10,574 nucleotides of DNA from Pavlovales sp. CCMP2436 (Eukaryota; Haptophyta; Pavlovophyceae; Pavlovales), in contig MU631336.1 of assembly GCA_026770615.1 (NCBI GenBank), positions 242,674 through 253,247 on the forward strand, in the 5' to 3' direction. A model generated the notes under the pieces. The model saw only the letters and a program-made list of their open reading frames with translations. It searched no databases and was not told where the DNA came from. This document shows, one piece after another, positions 1-6,568 of this stretch; positions within the stretch are counted from its first letter, which is position 1; each line of letters opens with the position of its first letter. A program made the position numbers and the translations under genes.

Positions 1-1
1 A

Positions 2-145
2 CACACACATCACCACCCCACCCCCAAGGCCACCGCCAAGCTGCTGGGTGCCCTCTCGCCGCGTACCGCCGTCGGTTTGCCGCTAGCCGCCAACAACGGA
101 TCTCGATCTCCGGCCGGTGCCGACGCATTCTTCGACGCCATCTAG
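2..145 (+). CDS. 3' end of an unidentified protein gene (partial)
   Basis: An open frame runs in from the window edge and stops at TAG 143-145. From codon 29 onward it has the strong G/C third-position bias of the other coding stretches here (for example AAG GCC ACC GCC AAG CTG CTG), and it ends in DAFFDAI. The first 28 bases are a CA/C-rich tract ending in AAG, which could be the pyrimidine tract and acceptor of an intron; in that case the exon starts at 29 in phase 0. I do not recognise the protein, and about 39 residues are too few for a domain call. A stem-loop repeat begins 25 bases after the stop. Confidence 0.5.
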   Translation, partial: HTHHHPTPKATAKLLGALSPRTAVGLPLAANNGSRSPAGADAFFDAI

Positions 146-169
146 TGCCGAGCTTTTTGATAATGTAAC

Positions 170-209
170 GTCCCTCGACTTACAGCCCGAAGGCGCACGG
201 GCATGACAT
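170..209 (+). repeat. 40-bp stem-loop repeat, copy 1
   Basis: This segment matches 10272-10311 in the same orientation at about 35 of 40 positions by eye. Its core is GCCCG, an 8-base loop, then CGGGC, so the RNA could form a short hairpin. The arms are identical in both copies while the loop and flanks vary. It lies just downstream of the TAG of the partial gene, where a 3'-UTR or 3'-end element could sit. That role is inference. Confidence 0.6.
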
Positions 210-281
210 GGGAGAGTCAGCACATCGGTCATCTCATGCGCATCGATCGTCCCATGCGCTTATTCGGTCTCACTCCTGCGC

Positions 282-292
282 CTATTAAATAG
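282..292. repeat. Short palindrome, CTATT-A-AATAG
   Basis: An 11-bp perfect palindrome around one central base. It would not stand out alone, but it has the same core as the longer palindromes at 300-316, 671-693 and 850-866. Confidence 0.45.
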
Positions 293-299
293 TCTAATT

Positions 300-316
300 A
301 TCCTATTGAGTAGGAT
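300..316. repeat. 17-bp palindrome, ATCCTA...TAGGAT
   Basis: The arms ATCCTA and TAGGAT flank TTGAG. The length equals that of the perfect palindrome at 850-866, from which it differs at two central positions. Confidence 0.55.
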
Positions 317-670
317 GGGTTCGGCACGCTGTAGCCAACGAACCGCGCGGCGGGGACCTAGGGTCGCCGTGTATTGCCGTGGACGCCACGTCTTGGGGAT
401 AGCCAGGATTCAATCAGATTGATGATGCGGCCTACCGTTAATCCGTTATAATCTATTGAAATCACTTAAAGAAAAAAATCAGCATGAAGGCCGAATTTGG
501 GCATGTGGGCGCACGTGCCAGCAGCGTGTGTCGCATGCCACGCCTGGGATGCTGATAGCTCGCCACGTATTCTGAGCGTGGGGGCAGCCTACGTACCCTC
601 AGATTTGCCTAACTCGCCCCTGATGCAGCCCTAGGTGCACTTAGTCACCATCCTATTGGTCATCCCTGGC

Positions 671-693
671 CATATCCTATTTAATAGGATATG
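671..693. repeat. 23-bp perfect palindrome (11-bp arms)
   Basis: The arm CATATCCTATT and its reverse complement AATAGGATATG flank a single T. An isolated half-site ATCCTATT lies just upstream at 650-657. Arms this long around one base are not expected by chance in 10 kb. Confidence 0.75.
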
Positions 694-849
694 TCAAATT
701 AATTAAGTTTGGCATTTAAATACTCATATTAAATTAGTTATTGCGTGCTCAGCGAAGGGTCGAGGCATTTTATTGGCATCTTGAGACCCTACGTTCCAAG
801 GCTCAGCTCAGGAGAACTAAATAGAGACACACGGCGACCGTGCGGCCCC

Positions 850-876
850 ATCCTATTTAATAGGATCGAATAGGAT
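850..876. repeat. 17-bp perfect palindrome plus an adjacent half-site
   Basis: ATCCTATT-T-AATAGGAT occupies 850-866. After CG, a further half-site AATAGGAT follows at 869-876, so two half-sites lie in tandem 10 bp apart, about one helical turn. This could be an operator-like protein site; function is inferred. Confidence 0.65.
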
Positions 877-1411
877 CCTTCTCAGGAGTGGGACCGTATT
901 CACTCCGCGTGTCGTCTCTCCGCCACGAACCTTACTCTTTAGCCGCATGCACTGAATTCTATTTATATGTATATAGCAACTCAGCATGGTTCAACATGTG
1001 TTATTCACTCACTGAGTTGGTCGACAACAGACGTCAGTCCTGGCAGCAGGGATAGTGGTGGTCAGCCCCGTCCGTATCTACAGGCTATAACGTACAGCTC
1101 GCCATGTGCCATACGTGCGGTCTAGTCTCTAGGACCTGACGTCGGACCGAGGCGTGTTCACCGTCTCATTCTAAGTTAAATTTAATAGTTTCAGTGTCTG
1201 GTGAACCTGACCGTGGCGGAGCCTCCAATTAGCTCAGACTTGCGTTCACTTGACTGCCGCCTCCATCGCAGTTCATCAGCCCGGCCACCCGCATCTGAAC
1301 CTCACGCGTCGGCAAGCCATGTGCATCATACTCGACGCACATACACTTCAGCTGTGCCCGGTCAACCGTGCGCAACTCCACGTCAGGTGGCATGCACGGG
1401 CCGAGCGGCAC

Positions 1412-1621
1412 CTGCATTTCGAGACGAGCGAGAGGCAGCAGAGGTCGGTCAGCGCGTCAGTCAGAAAGTCGTCAATTGTCGTGTGTCTGATCAGCCTTAG
1501 CGGCGGGGACAGTATCCGTGTTCTCTGCAAAGGTCCCCTAATCCGAGTGTTTCTCAACGCTTGGGTCCGTTGGATACCTGTCAGGGGATGGACGTATTCC
1601 TAGATGTTTACACACACGCAC
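1412..1621 (-). other. Intron 2 of the secreted-protein gene (210 nt, predicted), mostly a dispersed repeat
   Basis: The donor GTGCGTGTG follows the codons for NQT and the acceptor AAATGCAG precedes GTGCCG (Val-Pro). Both ends are phase 0. Without splicing the frame hits TAG at about 1540-1538, inside the repeat. The last 60 bases are pyrimidine-rich (TCTGCTGCCTCTCGC), as expected near an acceptor. Positions 1620-1471 are homologous to 9520-9669. Confidence 0.65.
1471..1620 (-). repeat. 150-bp dispersed repeat, copy 1 (inside intron 2)
   Basis: Read on the minus strand, this matches plus-strand 9520-9669 at roughly 85-90% by eye, with one or two small gaps. Shared blocks include CCATCCCCTGA, GCGTTGAGAAACACTCGGAT, GGACCTTTGCAGAG and AAGGCTGATCAGACACA. 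Most differences are transitions. The homology starts one base into the intron, at the splice donor. Confidence 0.85.
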
Positions 1622-1890
1622 CGTCTGGTTGAGGCAGCCCTCCTTGGCAACGATGATTTCCGGAAGGCCGCAGCTGCCACTAAGGATCTGCAACGAGTAG
1701 TAGCCCAAGTCATGCGCTGTCTGCGCCCACAGCGCGTCGCCAAAACCAAAGCGCACCTTACGGGAGCAGTTTGGCCGGAATCTGCACCACCGCTTGACTC
1801 TCTGTCTGTTCGGGAAGACAAGACTCCGGCCCACGTTCAGAAAAATGCCTGATCCGCGAGTGTACGGCGGAAGGAGCGGATGGAGCCAGC

Positions 1891-2021
1891 CTGCGCCGCG
1901 CAGCACGTGTTTGCACAGCCATTATAAGTATTATTATAAGTTCAAGTATTATTCACGTGATGAAGATTAAAGCGAGGGCGGTGAGTGAGGGTGAAGGCGG
2001 AGTAAACGTGCAGGCGCGCAC
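1891..2021 (-). other. Intron 1 of the secreted-protein gene (131 nt, predicted)
   Basis: The donor is GTGCGC after ...GGCT and the acceptor is GGCGCAG before GCTGG. Splicing in phase 1 joins GYG to CWLH and moves from the exon 1 frame, which stops at 1942, into the exon 2 frame. The core (about 1920-1955) is very AT-rich against GC-rich exons. The ten bases ATGGCTGTGC at the donor (2027-2018) recur inside the intron (1922-1913). Confidence 0.62.
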
Positions 2022-2990
2022 AGCCATAGCCCATACCCTCAATGTGGGAGCCCTCGGTGGGTGCGAAGCCCCTGCGGTACACCTCGACCCAGCCTTGCTG
2101 AGCCACTGCTGTCCTGCGGGGCGCCCAGCGCGCGAAGCCTACGAGGTGATATGTCTTTGGCATCCAGTTCACTTGGTCATCTCCCACCATGTGCGATGAG
2201 GGCAAGTTGAGCACGTTAAGACACCGCCACGAGCGCTCGCTCTCCACGCCACGCTCCCAGCTTCACGGCACGATTAAGCAGTTGCCCTTTTTCAGGAGTA
2301 AGTACTTGTCTTTGCCCGTCTTTGTGCAGTGGAGCGGCGGGCCCTGGAGGCCCTCGGTTATGCCGGGAACTGCGGGCAGCAACCAGCCCTGCGTGGCGCA
2401 GACCTCTCACGAGCAGCTGACGGAGAGGCTGGTGGGCGCACCCTGGGCGCTGCAGTGGTGCAATGGCGAAGGCATAAAGCCGCTTTGCCCGGCAGCGGCG
2501 CTGGCCGTCGAAGGTTGAAGTGCGTGCGGGAAAGCGAACATGCCCACCGTACGCAGGTCGACGGGCAGCTCGATGTCTGTCTGGTGGTAGGCGCTCTGCA
2601 GGAACGCGAACCAGGGTGAGGCGCGCGAGTGCACCGTCGGCAGCATCTGCAAGAATCGGGCCATGCCGTCCATGGTGCACCAGTTGACGCACACGCATGA
2701 GCCGTTCCCGCGCGACGCGAGCGACTCGGACAAAGGACGGGGCTCGTACGCGCACGAGGCGTTTGGCGGTGAGAAGGACGGCTGGCCTCTAGCCATGCAG
2801 AGCAGCGCTGTCGTGCACAAGAACTTGAATTTGCGCCGCATGCCACCCGTTCTGCCAAGGGAGTAGTTCTGCTGATCCACCTTTTTTTAAAACTACGACT
2901 TACTTACAAAGAAAAGGGCAGCAGGCAGTGGGTTGCAGACATTCTGTCTCAGAAGTGGTCGACTCCGAGCGTGTAGGCGCGACGACGTTC

Positions 2991-3023
2991 AGTCACCCAG
3001 GCGGCATGTAGTCACCCAGGCGG
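2991..3023. repeat. 14-bp direct repeat, period 19, downstream of the retroelement ORF
   Basis: AGTCACCCAGGCGG occurs at 2991-3004 and again, identically, at 3010-3023 with CATGT between. It lies in the putative 3' UTR of the element, between its TAA (3029) and the A-run (2881). Short 3' repeats are common in non-LTR elements. Confidence 0.65.
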
Positions 3024-3028
3024 AATAC

Positions 3029-3348
3029 TTAGGCGCCGATCCCAAATCGTGTCTCCCTGCGGAGGTGGTACGCGCCCTCAGCCCACTCGTGGGGTCCGTC
3101 GTCGTCGCTGTCAGTGCGTGTGCCGCCGCCGTTGCCGGTGCCGGTGCCGGTGCGCTCCAATCGCGCGCGCGCAATGATGACCTTGGCGTGCCCTCGAAGT
3201 GCGCACTTGCCGATCTCCTGTCTCATCTTCCACAGGATAGTGCTGCGCGCTTGCGCAGCGGAGGGGCCGAGGGGGGCCCCATGCGAGCTTGGAGCGCTCT
3301 TGCGCCCATGCTGGCGAGGTTCCCGACGAAGGATTCCAGGTCGTCAGA
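3029..3348 (-). pseudogene. Retroelement C-terminal tail
   Basis: After the TAG at 3351-3349 the frame continues SDDLESFVGNLASMGARALQ to about 3240. A frameshift then leads to WKMRQEIGKCALRGHAKVII and a basic, Gly/Thr-rich end (RLERTGTGTGNGGG) with an acidic DSDDDG, stopping at TAA 3031-3029. The Trp-x-x-Arg-x-x-x-Gly plus Ala/Arg-rich helix is the usual last piece of these polyproteins. Function is unknown. The GGCACC-type run at 3130-3150 is a short microsatellite. Confidence 0.6.
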
Positions 3349-3990
3349 CTACTCGCCGAAGGCTCCAATCACGAGAACGGCGAACGCGGGGACGCCTGCA
3401 GTGCAGAAGGTCTGTGCGCGGGCCTGCATCGGGCCAGTCTGTCCGGGGGTCGTGTGGAAGAAGTCGTTATCAATCTTGATGAGCTCCGCCATGCGTTCTA
3501 CCTGAAGCGAGTTAGCTCGCCTGCCCACAGCACGCCCAGGGTAGTTGCAGTCGGTGTCCATGTACCGAGTCCTGCAGAACGCCATGGTCTTGAGTTCAAG
3601 CAGTCGCGGGACCGCCCGTCCACCCTTGTGGTCGTACTCGGCGTAGAGGTCGACCTTCGGCCCGGGTCGCTGGCCTACCCCACCGAAGAAGAGCCGGTAC
3701 GCGGCCTGGTTGGAGGCGAGTACCGAAGCGAACATGTCTCCCGCCTCGGTGCGCGCGTGCGCATCCATTCTCCTCGCAACCTCAGCCAGGAGGGCGAGGA
3801 GCGGATCGTGCCTGAGCTTGGAGATGTGGTCGCCGGTGACGCTCTGCCCGGTGGCCGCGACAATGTTGTCTCCGTGCACGTCGATGTCGCGGTTGGACAA
3901 CCGCGCGCCGCGCGCGGCTAGGCCGACGCAGATGGGGCTCGGGATGCCGAAGAAGCATGCTGTGATCTCCACCCACTCGCCGATGGTGCA
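3349..3990 (-). pseudogene. C-terminal PD-(D/E)XK-like endonuclease segment of the retroelement
   Basis: The segment opens with EWVEITACFFGIPSPICVGL, then DIDVHGDNIVA, GDHISKLRHDPLL and a helical stretch. Next comes GPKVDLYAEYD (Asp codon near 3651-3649) followed by RLLELKTMAF (Glu near 3597-3595, Lys near 3591-3589). A D with a downstream E-x-K is the active-site pattern of PD-(D/E)XK nucleases, the class that cuts target DNA in R2-like non-LTR elements. The Cys/His positions expected before RHD are mostly lost, so the zinc site is degraded or divergent. The segment ends VLVIGAFGE at TAG 3351-3349; coding-like SDDLESFVGNL follows in frame, so this stop is probably a mutated codon such as Trp. 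Confidence 0.75.
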
Positions 3991-4202
3991 GGCGCCGAGC
4001 CAATCGGAAGCGCGGCCACCCAGGCAGAGCTGTTGCGGTCGATGCTCCTAACCAAGTGCACGACGCGATCGCCCCGCAGGAGCGTGTTGATCCGCATCTT
4101 GAGCGCGTCAAACCGCTGAGCCTCGCGGTCCTCGATGAGGTCCTTCTGCATGTTGAGGCTTGGCTTGCCTGTGAGATCCCTGCGCAACATCGGCCAGTCC
4201 TC
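3918..4202 (-). pseudogene. Retroelement linker segment (SAWVAALP region)
   Basis: This stays in the same frame as the preceding segment across the TAG at 4205-4203 and starts EDWPMLRRDLTGKPSLNMQ. It continues through a charged helical stretch and VVHLVRSIDRNSSAWVAALPIG. A Ser-x-Ala-Trp motif followed by Leu-Pro is the usual lead into the Cys/His and nuclease part in this kind of element. A frameshift at about 3985-4010 moves into the next frame at TIGEWVEITACFFGIP; the original frame then runs on to 3918 with shadow sequence. Confidence 0.72.
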
Positions 4203-4859
4203 CTATGGCGGGAGGTGTAGCACACGGGTTGGCACGTCTGCGTTGATCATCGCTCCAGCACCGACGCCAGCCTCCTGTTGCATCTTGAGCCAGCAGCGGA
4301 GGAACGCCTGTCCCTGCCGTGGTAGCGGTAGCGGTCTGGGGAGGCCTGGTCGCGGCAAGTACAGGTATGACCGCCAGCCATGCGCGCGCATGTCCAGGAA
4401 GGAGTTCCGTCCTACTACGAGCGCGACTTGCGGCAGCTCGAGCATGCCGCGCTGCGTGATGGTGCCGGTCGGCTCGTCCACGATGTCAAGGAAGTTGGGC
4501 ACTGCCTGGGTCATGGCGCCATGGAAGGCGGCGGGCGCGATGTCGACCATGCGTCGAAGTCCGGCGCCCCGGTAGCGGCGGGGGAGTGCGAGGCGAGCAG
4601 TGGCAAGCTGGTCGTCCTCAAGCGAGACTCCCAGTGCGTGTGTCGCCTGCGTGTGGATGATCGTGTCGAAGCGTGTGCACGCGTCGCGCGCCTGGTCCGG
4701 GTAGCAGTGGCGGGCAAAGTACCCAAATTTGCGTGCGGTGGAGAAGAGCGTTAGCAGCCAGAGCTGTTGCTTGTGTGACGAGCTGAGCGTTGCGATTAGC
4801 TTGTTTGAGATGCTGGCAATCTCGTCACACTTGCCAGCGAGGGCAAGCTTACTCCTACG
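4203..4859 (-). pseudogene. Retroelement thumb/connection segment
   Basis: One frame stays open from about 4859 to TAG 4205-4203. It reads through SNKLIATLSSSHKQQLWLL, ARKFGYFARHCYPDQA, LALPRRYRGAGLRRMVDIAPAAFHGAM and a Gln/Leu-rich tail. The order matches the region after the RT palm in algal retroelements: a helical thumb, then a conserved LPxRxxGxGL turn. It is one frame away from the preceding YGVPIGS segment, so an indel lies near 4855-4862. G/C-ending codons dominate, so the frame was under selection before decay. Confidence 0.75.
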
Positions 4860-6386
4860 AGCCGATTGGGACGCCGTAGCACATGACGCCGTAGTGCGGG
4901 GTCAGGGCGCCGTCGAGCAGATGGCTGTGTGTCACCAAGCCACGGTGGGCGTCGAGAGAGGTGATGTGGGCCTCGTCGATCCAGCATTCACACTTGGACG
5001 GCTGCACGACAAGGCCGAGCCGTAAGAAGAGCGCGTCGTGGAAGCGCTGCATCGCCGCGAAGACGATTCAGGGCGGACCGCACGCGCGCACGTCGTCGTG
5101 GCCAGCCCGAGCGCCCCCACCGTATGGCCGTAGCTCGGCGTCGAGCACCTTTAACTCGGGGTGGATGGAGATGGCGTCGAGCACCTTTAACTCGGGTGGG
5201 ATGGAGATGGCAAAGGCACCTAAAACTCGGGGTGGATGGAGATGGCGTCGAGCACCTAAAACTCGGGGTGGATGGAGATGGCAAAGGCGACTCCAGCCTC
5301 TACTGTCCCTTGAGCGACACCGGTCTCGCCGTCTCTGCTCGTGGGCGTCAGGCCGCCACCCTTTCCAGTGACGAAGATTGGGTACTTGGGAGCGAGCGTG
5401 GCGTAGAAGAGGCGTAAGAGCGGGGCTAGGCCGGAGGAGCTGACGAGAGTGCGTGCTACCATCTCTGCACGGTCTCGGGTCTCCCTCATTGAAAGCGTTG
5501 TAGATGTCGGAGCCTGCGATGCAAAAGTGTGGCTTTTCAAGCAGCTTACGCACCCGAAAGATGAGCTTGGTGCCGCCTGCCGAGACGAGGACTCCTAGCT
5601 GCTGCGGGAAGAGGTATTCCTCGATCTCACTGCGAAGACCCTTGTTGAGGAAGACCCCTTTGGTGAGCCCCCGTCTCAGCGCACACGAGATGCCGATTGG
5701 CCGCGCAGCCTCCGCGACGCCGACCTGGGCCGCGCACTTGCGGAGTGGCACGCACCGTGCAGCGCAGAACACAAAGTAGAACCAGGTAGGCAGGTCGCCG
5801 TTTGCGAAGGATGATGCCAGCCAGGCGTGTGACTCGAGTACTTGGCGTGCGGCATCTCCAACAAAGGGTACGGTCGGGGCAAGCGGTATGAGGTACTCGT
5901 ACTTCCATGGCGACGCGCCCTGAGCCTTGTCGGTCTTGAGCCCGCGATAGGACTCCTGCATCTCCGAGATGCCGACCACGAGCCGGTCAGTGGCGTCGAG
6001 GCCTGGGATGACTGGCAGTATGGCCGTCCTCCTGCGCGGGTGCTTGGTGAGCATCTGCTGCAGCACAATTGGGTCCGAGATGTCGGCCATACACCCGTCA
6101 CGAGGCCATGGCTCTCGAGCAGCTTTGCAGCGTCGGAGAACTTGCCTTTGGAGAGGAGAGCGATGGCAGCCTTGATATCTTGCTCAGGGTCGGCAGGGCG
6201 GGATCGCCAGGTGTGGCGCTGCTGCGACTCCTTCGTGCAGTCGCTGGACAACTCAGCCACGAGAGTGCCGAAGTCTCCTCGCTCCCACCGATCGAACCGA
6301 GAGGCTAGCAGCCTGGCGGTCGCGAAGCGTGGTCCCAAGGCAAAAGGGGGCCTTTCACCGGCTCTCAGAGCCGAGGCAAGTTTCAT
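4855..6386 (-). pseudogene. Reverse transcriptase core, broken (N-terminal region and motifs A-E)
   Basis: The ATG at 6386 opens a helical stretch ending KAAIALLSKGKFSDAAKLLE, typical before this RT type. A frameshift near 6088-6101 moves to the frame ADISDPIVLQQM...KHP. Then come DKAQGASPW (about 5920), ARPIGISCALRRG (about 5700), FPQQLGVLVSAGGTK and motif A, SDIYNAFN, with its Asp at 5508-5506. A second shift near 5485 leads to FYATLAPKYP and motif B-like GETGVAQGTVEAG (about 5330-5290). A tandem array (5138-5290) follows. After it, motif C-like GGGARAGHDDVRACGPP keeps two Asp codons at 5097-5092, with His in place of the usual Ala before DD. TGA at 5070-5068 is followed in the same frame by motif D/E-like LGLVVQPSKCECW and YGVPIGS, ending at TAG 4857-4855. 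Original product: RNA-templated DNA polymerase for target-primed retrotransposition. Confidence 0.85.
5138..5280 (-). repeat. 36-bp tandem array inside the RT frame, between motifs B and C
   Basis: Four adjoining units lie at 5138-5173, 5174-5209, 5210-5244 (35 bp) and 5245-5280. On the minus strand each encodes the 12-residue AISIHPELKVLD, normally a single segment of the RT between motif B and the catalytic DD. Units 1 and 2 carry TTTAACTC and units 3 and 4 carry TAAAACTC (plus strand); unit 3 and the boundary at 5281 share GCAAAGGC. This suggests a 36-bp duplication followed by duplication of the 72-bp dimer. The TAAAACTC version puts TAG in frame (5258-5256), and the 35-bp unit shifts frame. 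Confidence 0.9.
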
Positions 6387-6526
6387 TTTTTTATGTCCGC
6401 TTTGCCGGCTCTCAGAGCCGGGCAAGCAACCCACCTTTGCAAGGCTCTCAGAGCCGGGCAAGCAACCCACCCTTAAACGGCTCTCAGAGCCGGGCAAGCA
6501 ACCCACCCTTGCCGGCTCTCAGAGCC
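6360..6526. repeat. Tandem array of a 36-bp unit containing GGCTCT-C-AGAGCC
   Basis: Five copies of the 13-bp palindrome GGCTCTCAGAGCC start at 6360, 6407, 6443, 6479 and 6514. The last four are spaced 36, 36 and 35 bp and separated by near-identical GGGCAAGCAACCCACC(C/T)TT. Minus-strand translation in one frame gives VGCLPGSES repeats; the plus strand gives SQSRASNPP repeats. The array sits at the 5' end of the retroelement frame, apparently inside a sequence encoding ALRAG. Confidence 0.9.
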
Positions 6527-6568
6527 GTGCAAGCCCGCTGCTCCGTGCCGGTTACGCCTGCCGCAGCC

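Larger units (their letters stand above)
210..1228. other. Non-coding AT-rich intergenic region
   Basis: I see no credible coding frame here. The stretch is AT-rich, especially 410-480 and 690-750, and its main structure is the group of CTATT-N-AATAG palindromes listed separately. It lies between the 3' ends of two convergent genes: the plus-strand partial gene ending at 145 and the minus-strand gene ending at 1229. Confidence 0.6.
1229..2841 (-). pseudogene. Three-exon gene for a secreted protein of unknown family, with two in-frame TGA codons
   Basis: Exon 1 is 2841-2022, exon 2 1890-1622, exon 3 1411-1229 (TAA). Both introns are GT...AG and the joins keep frame (phase 1, then phase 0). 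The ATG at 2841 gives a basic start (MRRKFKF) and a hydrophobic stretch to about residue 19, a likely signal peptide, followed by a Cys-rich region (SCVCVNWCTM). Later landmarks are PKTYHLVGFARWAPR, EGMGYGCWL across the first splice, GSGIFLNVGRSLVF, RFGFGDALW, GYYSLQIL and, after the second splice, CMPPDVELRT with a Cys-rich end. The layout resembles uncharacterised secreted proteins I associate with algal genomes; I cannot name a family or function. The frame is interrupted by TGA at about 2411-2409 (SVSCS/EVCATQ) and about 2261-2259 (CLIVP/SWERG), with coding-like sequence on both sides. Nonsense decay is most likely; recoding or sequence error is possible. A degraded retroelement ends about 40 bases upstream. 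Confidence 0.68.

Noticed and set aside
1201..1852. Plus-strand ORFs 1201-1500, 1250-1603 and 1604-1852
   Set aside because: They cross the predicted minus-strand exons and the repeat-containing intron without motifs or coding bias of their own.
2409..2462. A 53-nt intron (GTGCGC...ACGCAG) removing the first TGA
   Set aside because: The donor is phase 1 and the acceptor phase 0, so splicing would leave the conserved downstream frame; other combinations give implausibly short introns of about 36 nt.
2933..3921. Long plus-strand ORFs over the retroelement (for example 2933-3505 and 3289-3921)
   Set aside because: They are shadows of GC-rich minus-strand coding sequence; only the minus-strand readings show RT and nuclease motifs.
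6360..6526. CRISPR array (36-bp period with palindromic repeats)
   Set aside because: The intervals between palindromes are nearly identical instead of unique, the array is translated into amino-acid repeats, and the context is eukaryotic.
6360..6526. Histone 3' stem-loop (starts GGCTCT and ends AGAGCC)
   Set aside because: The histone element has a four-base loop; here there is one central base. It is also tandemly repeated and not next to a histone gene.
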